In this document: positions 16,639-22,615 of the stretch, in pieces
Numbering within the stretch: position 1 is the stretch's first letter
How the letters are laid out: each line of letters starts with the position of its first letter
NCBI GenBank assembly: GCA_035403225.1
Contig: DAONET010000037.1
Coordinates: 1 to 22,615, forward strand
From: DAIRDK01 sp035403225
Lineage (GTDB): Bacteria; Bacteroidota; Bacteroidia; Bacteroidales; FEN-979
Direction of reading: 5' to 3'
Length of the DNA stretch: 22,615 nucleotides
Notes under the pieces: generated by a model
Database searches by the model: none
What the model saw: the letters and a program-made list of their open reading frames with translations, nothing else
What the model was told of the DNA's origin: nothing
Made by a program: the position numbers and the translations under genes

Positions 16639-17645
16639 TAAAGCAAAGCCAGCACTTCTTTTAAAAGCCTGTCGCGGTTCACCGGGACCACTCCTACCTC
16701 TTCGCAAACCAGACCGCCGGCGAGGTTTGAGATATAGGCCACTTCATACGGCGAACAGTTTTTCGCCAGACATAAGGAAGCCACCGTGATGACCGTATCT
16801 CCGGCGCCTGAGACGTCGGCGACAGAACGGACATGAGACGGTATCACAATATTTCGCCCAGATAATGTGTCTCTCATGCTGATGAGCAACCCACGCTCCG
16901 ACATAGTGATTAATGCGTAAGTACAATCCAGCCTCGAGATCAGCGACTGTGCGGCCGTAATGACCGCCTCCTGGTCGGTGGGATCGAATTCCGCCTTCAG
17001 CCCCTCTTTCAACTCTTTCAGGTTGGGTTTGAAGAGCGTGACTCCTTTGTAATCCATGAAATTCCTCCGTTTGGGATCAACGGTGACAGGAATGGAGCGG
17101 GCTTTCGCAAGGTCAACTACTTCCCGGATGACCTGGGGAGTGATCACCCCCTTATCATAATCCTGGAAAATGATACAGTCAATATTATCTGACTCAATGA
17201 GGTTCTTCAGATGACTCAGAAAAGCCTGCATGTCATCGGGAGTAAGATCGTTCTCCACCTCTTCGTCCACCCTCAGCATCTGATAATTGTTGCCGAAGAT
17301 CCTGAACTTCGTGGTAGTGATGCGCCGGGGACTTCTCAGTATATAATGTGTATCGATCTTTTCCTGTTCCAGGAGTTCTATGAACTGATCTCCTTTATCG
17401 TCTTCGCCGATGACGGAGCACAGTACCGGGATGGCCCCCATTGCCCTCACGTTAAGGGCGACGTTGGAAGCGCCACCGAGCCGGTTTTCACGTTTTTTGA
17501 GAGCCACAATGGGTATCGGAGCTTCCGGGGAGATACGTTCGACTTTCCCCCACAGGTACGAATCGACCATTACATCACCAATGATCATGATCCGCATCCC
17601 GGCAAAATCATTAAAAAGTTGTTTGTACCTGGCAGTTTTCTGCAT
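16638..17645 (-). CDS. D-glycero-beta-D-manno-heptose-7-phosphate kinase (RfaE1/HldE domain 1 type)
   Basis: A 335-residue PfkB/ribokinase-family sugar kinase. The N-terminal block IIGDVMVDSYLWGKVERISPEAP from 21 and RLGGASNVALN from 55 match RfaE domain 1, which phosphorylates heptose-7-phosphate at C1 in ADP-heptose synthesis for LPS inner core. The PfkB signature ends with GAGDT, placing the catalytic Asp at 283. VDPKRRNFMDYKGVTLFKPN is another family block. The nucleotidyltransferase half of bifunctional HldE is absent, as in organisms with separate genes. A related PfkB kinase of other specificity cannot be excluded. It begins 7 bp after the ABC ATPase stop and overlaps the reductase start by one base. 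Confidence 0.85.
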   Translation of the reverse strand: MQKTARYKQLFNDFAGMRIMIIGDVMVDSYLWGKVERISPEAPIPIVALKKRENRLGGASNVALNVRAMGAIPVLCSVIGEDDKGDQFIELLEQEKIDTHYILRSPRRITTTKFRIFGNNYQMLRVDEEVENDLTPDDMQAFLSHLKNLIESDNIDCIIFQDYDKGVITPQVIREVVDLAKARSIPVTVDPKRRNFMDYKGVTLFKPNLKELKEGLKAEFDPTDQEAVITAAQSLISRLDCTYALITMSERGLLISMRDTLSGRNIVIPSHVRSVADVSGAGDTVITVASLCLAKNCSPYEVAYISNLAGGLVCEEVGVVPVNRDRLLKEVLALL

Positions 17646-17652
17646 GACAATA

Positions 17653-18378
17653 TCAGGCTATGACAGCGTAATCGGTAGTGCTGTGTATATTACTGTTTGG
17701 AAGGTCTGAGAAGATCTGGCCATCCATGAGACGGATGATCCGGTGTGTGTACTTGGCAATATCTTCCTCATGAGTTACGATGATCACGGTGTTTCCCATC
17801 CGGTGAATCTCTTCCAGGAGTCCTAAAATCTCAATAGATGTTTTTGAATCAAGGTTGCCGGTAGGTTCGTCGGCGAGGATGATAGCCGGTTTGTTGACCA
17901 GTGCTCGGGCGATAGCTACACGTTGACGCTGTCCACCGGAGAGTTCGTTTGGTTTGTGCGTCATTCTGTCGCTGAGTTTCACCTCTTCCAGCGAACGGGT
18001 CGCCCGGTCAATCCGCTGTACCTTATTTACTCCGGCATAGATGAGAGGAAGCATGACATTTTCAAGCGCTGTTGAACGCGGTAACAGGTTGAAAGTCTGG
18101 AACACAAAACCAATCTGGCGGTTACGAATCTCGGCCAGACTGTTATCATCCATCTTGCTCACATCTTCTCCGTTCAGGAGATAGGATCCGCGGGTTGGCG
18201 TATCAAGACACCCCAGAATGTTCATCAGGGTTGATTTTCCTGACCCCGACGGTCCCATTATCGAGACAAATTCGTTTTTCCGGATGGTAAGCGAGACCGA
18301 CCGCAGAGCTTCCACGATTTCAGTACCGACTTTGTAATTTTTTACAATGTTTTCGAGATGGATGACTTCTTTTTCCAT
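17653..18378 (-). CDS. LolD/MacB-like ABC transporter ATPase
   Basis: A 241-residue ATP-binding subunit. It contains Walker A GPSGSGKST (42-50), a Q-loop in FVFQTFNLLP, signature LSGGQRQRVAIARAL (146-160), Walker B IILADEPTG and switch His in VTHEED. The NLDSKTS sequence after Walker B and the overall length place it in the MacB/LolD/FtsE group, which works with FtsX-like permeases in lipoprotein release or antibiotic/peptide export. No permease is encoded nearby, so the partner must lie elsewhere. The start at 18378 (MEKEVIHLEN) is chosen by comparison with family N-termini; an in-frame ATG at 18402 is also possible. A short 20-residue tail follows the ATPase fold. It is second in the operon. 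Confidence 0.9.
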   Translation of the reverse strand: MEKEVIHLENIVKNYKVGTEIVEALRSVSLTIRKNEFVSIMGPSGSGKSTLMNILGCLDTPTRGSYLLNGEDVSKMDDNSLAEIRNRQIGFVFQTFNLLPRSTALENVMLPLIYAGVNKVQRIDRATRSLEEVKLSDRMTHKPNELSGGQRQRVAIARALVNKPAIILADEPTGNLDSKTSIEILGLLEEIHRMGNTVIIVTHEEDIAKYTHRIIRLMDGQIFSDLPNSNIHSTTDYAVIA

Positions 18379-18430
18379 ATCAGTCAAGTTATGTTGAAGC
18401 ATTTCTGATTTAAACAAAAATAGTCAATAA

Positions 18431-19225
18431 TTAGAAACGAAGGATAAAATCTTCCTTACTGAGTTCTTTTCTGAAAAACACCATTCCCAGGTGAAACAAG
18501 TCTATACTAACCTTAACGCTCGGATGTTCACGAATATTCTTCCAGGCATCATTCATTCCTTTCGACCAGTTGATATCATCAAAAACAATGATCGTGTCAT
18601 TCTGCATATGGTCCAGGCACATGTCGAAATAATGGATCGTTGCTTCTTTTTTATGGTTACCATCAATAAAGACGAGATCCACCTTCCCCAGTTTATCGAG
18701 CACTTCCGGTAGTTTTTCGTCAAAGGTGCCGGTCACTGTTTCGATATTAGACAGCCCAAGTCGGTGAAAGTTACGGATGGCGATCAAAGCGGTGTCATGG
18801 CATCCTTCCATCGTGATAATGTGGCTCTTGCGGCAGCCCAGCGCCATGTACATCGTACTGATTCCGAACGAAGTACCCAACTCAACGATCGTCACGGGCT
18901 TGAAAAAGCTGACAAGGCGGTACAGGAGTTCCCCTTTCCGCGGTGAAACAGATGATTTCCGGGCAATGTCTTTCACACGAGCGAAACGTTGGTACAATGG
19001 AAGATTTCCCGCCCCGGCGCCAAGATCTACCTTCTTGATAAACTGGTATTTAGAAAGAAGATCTTTTCTCAGGGCTTCAACATGAGCAAAATCGGGATTC
19101 GACGACCGATCTGAGATGACATATTTATAGATGGAATAGACAAAGGGCGAGTGAATGCGGAAACTCGAGCGCATAGTGAAAATATGCTTCACGTAGAGTC
19201 CCGCCAGTTTTGCTTCTCTGATCAT
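18431..19225 (-). CDS. Class I SAM-dependent methyltransferase
   Basis: A 264-residue Rossmann-fold methyltransferase of the O-methyltransferase/Methyltransf_24 type. The SAM motif VELGTSFG is at 114-121, the acidic end of strand 2 is in ITMEG at 137-141, VFIDGNHKKEA follows from 185, and IVFDDINW is at 213-220. An N-terminal RIHSPFVYSIY block (23-33) recurs in Bacteroidota members of this family. The substrate cannot be read from the sequence. It is the first gene of the four-gene minus-strand operon and starts 19-20 nt after a predicted transcription start from the -7 box at 19251-19258. The ABC ATPase follows after about 50 bp, or 28 bp with its upstream ATG. Confidence 0.85.
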   Translation of the reverse strand: MIREAKLAGLYVKHIFTMRSSFRIHSPFVYSIYKYVISDRSSNPDFAHVEALRKDLLSKYQFIKKVDLGAGAGNLPLYQRFARVKDIARKSSVSPRKGELLYRLVSFFKPVTIVELGTSFGISTMYMALGCRKSHIITMEGCHDTALIAIRNFHRLGLSNIETVTGTFDEKLPEVLDKLGKVDLVFIDGNHKKEATIHYFDMCLDHMQNDTIIVFDDINWSKGMNDAWKNIREHPSVKVSIDLFHLGMVFFRKELSKEDFILRF

Positions 19226-19239
19226 TCTCAGAAATGGTT

Positions 19240-19247
19240 TATTTTTG
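19240..19247 (+). promoter_or_regulatory. -7 box for the UbiA-family gene
   Basis: TATTTTTG is a perfect match to the Bacteroidota -7 consensus TAnnTTTG. It predicts a transcription start near 19254 and a leader of only about 9 nt before the ATG at 19263. No clear TTTG -33 box is seen at the right spacing. Confidence 0.5.
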
Positions 19248-19250
19248 CAA

Positions 19251-19258
19251 CAAAATTA
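19251..19258 (-). promoter_or_regulatory. -7 box for the methyltransferase operon
   Basis: On the minus strand this reads TAATTTTG, a perfect TAnnTTTG match. It predicts a transcription start near 19244 and a leader of about 19 nt before the ATG at 19225. It lies 3 bp from the opposing -7 box, and together the two form a near-palindrome. Confidence 0.5.
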
Positions 19259-19262
19259 CCAA

Positions 19263-20126
19263 ATGTCAAGGATAAAAGACTATTTCTCTCTGGTTAAGAT
19301 CCATCATACCATTTTTTCGCTTCCGTTCGCTATGATCGGCTTTTTTATGGGATTCAGGGCTATGGATGAAACCATCAGCTGGCGAATCCTGGTTCTGGTG
19401 ATACTGTGCGTATTTTTTGCCAGAAATTCGGCCATGGGATTCAACCGGTATGTGGACCGGAAAATCGACAAAGCAAATCCGCGGACATCCCGCCGTGAGA
19501 TCCCCAGCCGTATCATCTCTCCGGGTTCGGCGCTCGCCTTCGTGTTTGTCAACGCGGCCCTGTTTATCATCACCACGGCCTTCCTGAACAACCTGTGCCT
19601 GATCCTTTCTCCGGTAGCGCTGCTGGTGGTCATCGGTTACAGTTTTACCAAACGTTTTACCGCCCTGTCGCACTTTTTCCTCGGAGCCGGACTTGCATTG
19701 GCCCCTATCGGCGCTTACCTGGCAGTGACCGGTCATTTCAGTGTCCTGCCCCTCCTCTATTCCTTCGCTGTCCTTTTCTGGACTGCCGGATTTGATATCA
19801 TTTACGCTTTGCAGGATTTTGAATTCGATACGGAACATCACCTTCGTTCGGTACCGGTGATGGCGGGGAAAAGAAACGCGCTGATCCTTTCGGCCCTCAT
19901 TCACGTGGTTGCCCTTGGATTGATTTACGCTGCTGCTATCATCGGCGGGTTCGGGTGGCTCCACTGGACAGGGGCTGCTATATTCACCGGGTTGATCATC
20001 TACCAACATCTGCTGGTGAAACCCAATGACCTCTCCAAACTCAATCTGGCCTTCTTCACCATGAACGGCATCGCTTCGGTGATCTTCGCCTGCTTCGTGA
20101 TAGCCGATCTCTATCTCGTGGTATAA
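19263..20126 (+). CDS. UbiA-family polyprenyltransferase (MqnP-like)
   Basis: A 287-residue integral membrane prenyltransferase with about eight or nine helices. The two Asp-rich Mg-diphosphate motifs are NRYVDRKID at 61-69 and DFEFD at 185-189 within IIYALQDFEFDTEHHLRSVP. It transfers a polyprenyl chain to an aromatic acceptor. The YALQDxxFD pattern resembles the UbiA-like subgroup associated with menaquinone biosynthesis by the futalosine route (MqnP), but no mqn genes are in the window, so the substrate is inference. The ATG at 19263 is preferred; an upstream in-frame TTG at 19245 lies inside the predicted -7 box. The 3' end overlaps the convergent acyltransferase gene by 16 bp. Confidence 0.88.
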   Translation: MSRIKDYFSLVKIHHTIFSLPFAMIGFFMGFRAMDETISWRILVLVILCVFFARNSAMGFNRYVDRKIDKANPRTSRREIPSRIISPGSALAFVFVNAALFIITTAFLNNLCLILSPVALLVVIGYSFTKRFTALSHFFLGAGLALAPIGAYLAVTGHFSVLPLLYSFAVLFWTAGFDIIYALQDFEFDTEHHLRSVPVMAGKRNALILSALIHVVALGLIYAAAIIGGFGWLHWTGAAIFTGLIIYQHLLVKPNDLSKLNLAFFTMNGIASVIFACFVIADLYLVV

Positions 20127-20581
20127 ATATTTTTTGCCAGAATATCGTTCGAAAGCCCTGGTATTTCTTTCTTCTGCACTTGCTTTTCTTTATTGGTGTG
20201 AGCAAACTGTATATATTGCTCCATCGACATAAGGATTCTGGCAGGATTACCACCAATGACAACGTTTGCTTTGAAGGATTTAGTAACCAGGGAATTTGCA
20301 GCAACAGATACATTATCACCCAGAGTTACTCCGGGCAGGATTACCGCATTGGCGCCAAGATAAACATTGTCACCGACCTTCACGCGGCCAGTGATCATTT
20401 CCCCCGTTTTATTGATCAGGGAAGCATCATGGGCTGTGATCATCGAACCCGGTGCTGCTATAAAGTTTTTCCCGATCGTAATGAGATGAGGATAAACCGA
20501 GTCGATCCTGCAGTTATGATAGGTTATGTTTCCGCTGACGATCTTGCTGATCCAGCACTGAACCATGGTGATTAATCTCAT
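20111..20581 (-). CDS. Left-handed beta-helix (hexapeptide) acyltransferase
   Basis: A 156-residue protein of the LbetaH acyltransferase superfamily (WbbJ/maltose-galactoside acetyltransferase-like). Hexapeptide turns are visible from IDSVYPHLITIGKNFIAAPG through GRVKVGDNVYLGANAVILPGVTLGDNVSVAANSLV. The likely catalytic histidine is in ITAHDAS (about residues 48-54), and the closing IGGNPARIL is typical. The acceptor cannot be predicted; cell-surface sugars are common in this family. It is somewhat short and starts directly with a partial coil, so the N-terminal cap is minimal. A perfect -7 box (TACATTTG on the minus strand, 20666-20673) lies about 85 bp upstream. It converges on and overlaps the prenyltransferase gene. 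Confidence 0.8.
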   Translation of the reverse strand: MRLITMVQCWISKIVSGNITYHNCRIDSVYPHLITIGKNFIAAPGSMITAHDASLINKTGEMITGRVKVGDNVYLGANAVILPGVTLGDNVSVAANSLVTKSFKANVVIGGNPARILMSMEQYIQFAHTNKEKQVQKKEIPGLSNDILAKNIYTTR

Positions 20582-20877
20582 TTTTTCGTATTTTTATTTA
20601 GATTGATGAAATACTGATTCTTCTTTCATTGAACTGGTTTAGATCACCATTTCGGTTCCCCGGTTCAAATGTAATTGAAAATGTATTTTCCCTCCCCCGC
20701 CTTCGTTCCGGCCAGAACCAATTTGGAATAATTATGGATAATTCCGGAGGAGTTCCATACAACAGGGAAAACTCTGCGAGAGCCATTTCACCTGGGTCGT
20801 GATCGCCAGGGGAATGCGCCCGGAGAGCTTGTGTCAGATCATCCAGGCATCCCTGAGCAATCCTCTGATGCGACTTG
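20582..20877 (-). other. Gene-poor stretch with an unexplained stop-free frame
   Basis: No recognisable gene occupies these 296 bp. One minus-strand frame is open from about 20907 (inside the end of the lipoprotein gene, in another frame) to a stop at 20598, roughly 100 codons, with an ATG at 20786. The potential product (ELSIIIPNWFWPERRRG region) matches no family I recognise, and no start signal is evident. The segment around 20741-20870 also looks richer in GC than the flanking lipoprotein genes. A candidate -7 box for the acyltransferase is at 20666-20673. It could be a decayed gene, a dispersed intergenic repeat or chance. Confidence 0.35.
20666..20673 (-). promoter_or_regulatory. Candidate -7 box for the acyltransferase gene
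   Basis: On the minus strand this reads TACATTTG, a full match to TAnnTTTG. It predicts a start near 20659 and a leader of about 78 nt. No -33 match is seen. Confidence 0.3.
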
Positions 20878-21546
20878 CTAGCCGATAAACAAAAGGATAC
20901 CCAATATCCCTAATACCCCAAGGATTATACTGGCAATGGCAAATCCCTTACCCTTATAAAGGGCCGGATTTTGTTTAATTTTCCGAAGACTGATAATCCC
21001 AAAAATAAGACCTAAAATGGCGAATGGCAGACAGATAATGGGGACCAACCCTGCTATGGATAAAATAAATCCTGACAGTCCGAATTTTTCAGTTTTTCTG
21101 GTATCAACAGGAGGCGTTTCTATTTGTCCTGCCTCTTTTCGATACTCTTTCACGATGGTGTCAGGAGGCAAACTTTTGCTATTTATTGTTTGCTGACTGA
21201 GATCTGAACTCTCCTTCCTTTCTTTCGTATGGGTCAAAACAGGCTCCAGCCTCGTGGATGCTATCCTGCTTTCAGTTTGGATTCCGGCAACATGGGTTAT
21301 ACCATAAATTTCAGGAGTTACGGCTGTTTTATTATCTGCATAAAGTGTTGATCGCATTTCGACACCGGATATCTCGTTTTTGGGTGAACTGGCTTGTGAT
21401 AAGGTTCTTTTATCATAATGATACTTTTTAGCGTACATCACCCTGCCGTTATTATAAATTCTTGTGGTTGTAGCAAACTGAGACTTTTGGCAAGAAGAGA
21501 GGACCATTGCCAACAGCACAATCAATAAAACGAAAGACTTGTTCAT
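20878..21546 (-). CDS. DUF4190-like lipoprotein
   Basis: A 222-residue protein of unknown function. It begins with a lipoprotein signal (MNKSFVLLIVLLAMVLSSC), so Cys19 is the predicted lipid anchor; this fixes the start at 21546 rather than at further upstream in-frame codons. A hydrophilic region (20-150) containing CQKSQFATTTRIYNNGRVMY follows. The last about 68 residues form a DUF4190-like module with two hydrophobic segments flanking LRKIKQNPALYKGKGFAIAS. A lipid anchor plus two C-terminal membrane helices is unusual and suggests inner-membrane residence. The neighbouring broken gene is a paralogue. A perfect minus-strand -7 box lies at 21590-21597. Confidence 0.75.
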   Translation of the reverse strand: MNKSFVLLIVLLAMVLSSCQKSQFATTTRIYNNGRVMYAKKYHYDKRTLSQASSPKNEISGVEMRSTLYADNKTAVTPEIYGITHVAGIQTESRIASTRLEPVLTHTKERKESSDLSQQTINSKSLPPDTIVKEYRKEAGQIETPPVDTRKTEKFGLSGFILSIAGLVPIICLPFAILGLIFGIISLRKIKQNPALYKGKGFAIASIILGVLGILGILLFIG

Positions 21547-21589
21547 GCCTTTGTTTATTAGATACAGCTTCTTTGTATTTAGTAAGATA

Positions 21590-21597
21590 CAAAAATA
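21590..21597 (-). promoter_or_regulatory. -7 box for the DUF4190-like lipoprotein gene
   Basis: On the minus strand this reads TATTTTTG, a full match to TAnnTTTG, predicting a start near 21583 and a leader of about 37 nt before the ATG at 21546. A TTTG occurs upstream (21610-21613), but at only 12 bp spacing. Confidence 0.4.
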
Positions 21598-21684
21598 CCG
21601 GGCAAGATGCAAAAGAGAATTTCCTCCCAAATCAGGATAATGAATCGGGAATTTTCACATGGCGGTCAATTTTCGAGAAAAATA

Positions 21685-22526
21685 TCAATATGCAATACTA
21701 ATGCCAAAAGGACAAGCCAGTACAACATAGATCGCGATAGCGCTATAAACAATCAGTGCTATCAAGGAAATAATGATACTGGTTTTTGCCATTTTTTTTC
21801 CTTTATATAGCTCGGGATGTTTTCGGATTTTACGTAAGCATATTATTCCCAGAATCAGGGATGCTAATAAAAAAGGCACCCCGATGACAGGCAAACAACC
21901 CACGACAGCGAAAGCTAAACTGGTCCTTGCCAGGGAATCTGATCCGGGTCCGGCCTCCTCCAAATCTTGTTCGGGTATTTCCTTTGCTTTTAAGATAATG
22001 GTATCAACCTGCTCTACCTTGAGGAAATGAGTAATTTCGGGAGTGTACAAAGGTTGATAAAACAATGAGTCGTTGGATTGGTAAACGATTCCTGCCTTTA
22101 TTCTTTTCCCGTTTTTCAAGTAAATGGTGTTTCTGGCAGAAAAATCAAGAGCCGTACCCTGTGGTGGAGCAATCTGCTTTGTGGTATCTGGTGGAAGGCA
22201 CAGGAGGTTGGCTCATTTTCGATGACTGGCCCGATATCCATTTCTCCCTTGATGGTTCTGGCTGTATTTACTTCGACAACAGCTGATTCTTCGGAGATGG
22301 AAGCAACAAATCTTTCCGTTTCTGGTGCGACGGTCTGAAAATCAGGATATTGGTTTAAAAGGTTGGTCATTCCTGAGTTTTCCAATCGGATTATAGTCCT
22401 AGGGTGCCGGTTTGAATAAACCACTTTCCCGTTTTTATTACTTCTTTTTGTAATGGAGAATTGAGATCTTTGACAGGCACAGGTACCTATTGCCAGGGTA
22501 ATCAGCATGAATGTTATCATTTTCAT
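21685..22526 (-). pseudogene. Frameshifted DUF4190-like lipoprotein, paralogue of the adjacent gene
   Basis: Two minus-strand frames together make one lipoprotein. The first (22526 down to a stop at 22116) starts MKMITFMLITLAIGTCAC, a lipoprotein-type signal, followed by QRSQFSITKRSNKNGKVVYS, clearly like QKSQFATTTRIYNNGRVMY in the neighbour. The second frame is open from 22212 to 21685. It reads LPPDTTKQIAPPQGTALDFS from 22197 and then ends in a two-helix DUF4190-like module with LRKIRKHPELYKGKKMAKTS. The neighbour has SLPPDTIV at the matching place, so the shift (a lost base or two extra bases) lies near 22197-22212. The joined product would be about 280 residues. A sequencing error or a strain-level phase-off mutation would look the same. 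If the second frame were translated alone it would start from TTG at 22119. Confidence 0.75.
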
Positions 22527-22615
22527 AACATACCGTTTTACTAACCAATCTGAGATTCCATTAAATTTACAATGTTATTTACTGATATAAAAGCACTTAA
22601 ATTATTGTTTTTCGC
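22527..22615. other. AT-rich window end upstream of the broken lipoprotein gene
   Basis: These 89 bp must include the promoter of the minus-strand lipoprotein gene. I see no TAnnTTTG match on that strand and no other structure. Confidence 0.3.

Noticed and set aside
16639..16707. N-terminal extension of the reductase
   Set aside because: The extra 23 codons lie inside the kinase gene; the ATG overlapping the kinase stop (TAATG) fits translational coupling and the family N-terminus.
19245..19262. TTG start giving six more residues to the prenyltransferase
   Set aside because: This TTG is inside the predicted -7 box, and the ATG at 19263 fits homologues.
19266..20009. 247-codon minus-strand open frame opposite the prenyltransferase
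   Set aside because: It is highly charged and low in complexity, antisense to a polytopic membrane protein gene; a typical shadow.
21547..21630. Upstream extension of the DUF4190-like lipoprotein
   Set aside because: It would bury the lipoprotein signal peptide; the ATG at 21546 starts the signal exactly.
1..22615. CRISPR array, tRNA/rRNA genes, insertion sequence, defence genes
   Set aside because: No regularly spaced repeats with unique spacers, no RNA gene signatures, no transposase frame and no known defence domains were seen.

Overview
The window is a near-complete dcw (division and cell wall) cluster from a Bacteroidota genome, followed by two short accessory blocks. Several features point to Bacteroidota: the gene order mraZ-rsmH-ftsL-ftsI-murE-mraY-(murD)-ftsW-murG-murC-ftsQ-ftsA-ftsZ-yqeY; an FtsI with a C-terminal PASTA domain; a small Bacteroidota-type FtsL; a MraY with an extra periplasmic/cytosolic insert; an FtsZ ending in SFLHNNVD; and perfect TAnnTTTG -7 boxes. 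MurE carries the DNPR motif, so the peptidoglycan is predicted to contain meso-diaminopimelate. A heptose-phosphate kinase suggests an LPS-type outer membrane.

Region 1 (1-15434, + strand) is one tightly packed unit with many 1-11 bp overlaps. It begins with a MraZ-type operator (GTGGAG/GTGGAG/GTGGGG at exact 10-bp spacing, 31-56) in front of mraZ. It then runs through precursor synthesis (murE, mraY, murG, murC), septal synthesis (ftsI, ftsW), the FtsQ/FtsL scaffold and the FtsA/FtsZ ring proteins. The only sizeable internal gap is 100 bp before ftsZ. The striking anomaly is murD. At its expected place there is only a 182-codon open frame for the C-terminal ligase domain. The UDP-binding and ATP-binding domains are absent, and several D-glutamate/catalytic positions are changed although the fold-defining residues persist.

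Region 2 (15442-19225, - strand) is a four-gene operon read from right to left: SAM-dependent methyltransferase, LolD/MacB-like ABC ATPase, heptose-7-phosphate kinase (RfaE1 type) and an FAD-dependent geranylgeranyl-reductase-like enzyme. It diverges from a UbiA-family prenyltransferase (19263-20126, +). The 37-bp gap between them holds two opposed perfect -7 boxes that form a near-palindrome.

Region 3 (20111-22615, - strand) has a hexapeptide acyltransferase, about 300 bp with no recognisable gene but an unusual stop-free frame, and two tandem paralogous lipoproteins ending in a DUF4190-like membrane domain. The second lipoprotein gene is broken by a frameshift near 22200.

I found no CRISPR array, tRNA, rRNA, insertion sequence or clear intrinsic terminator.
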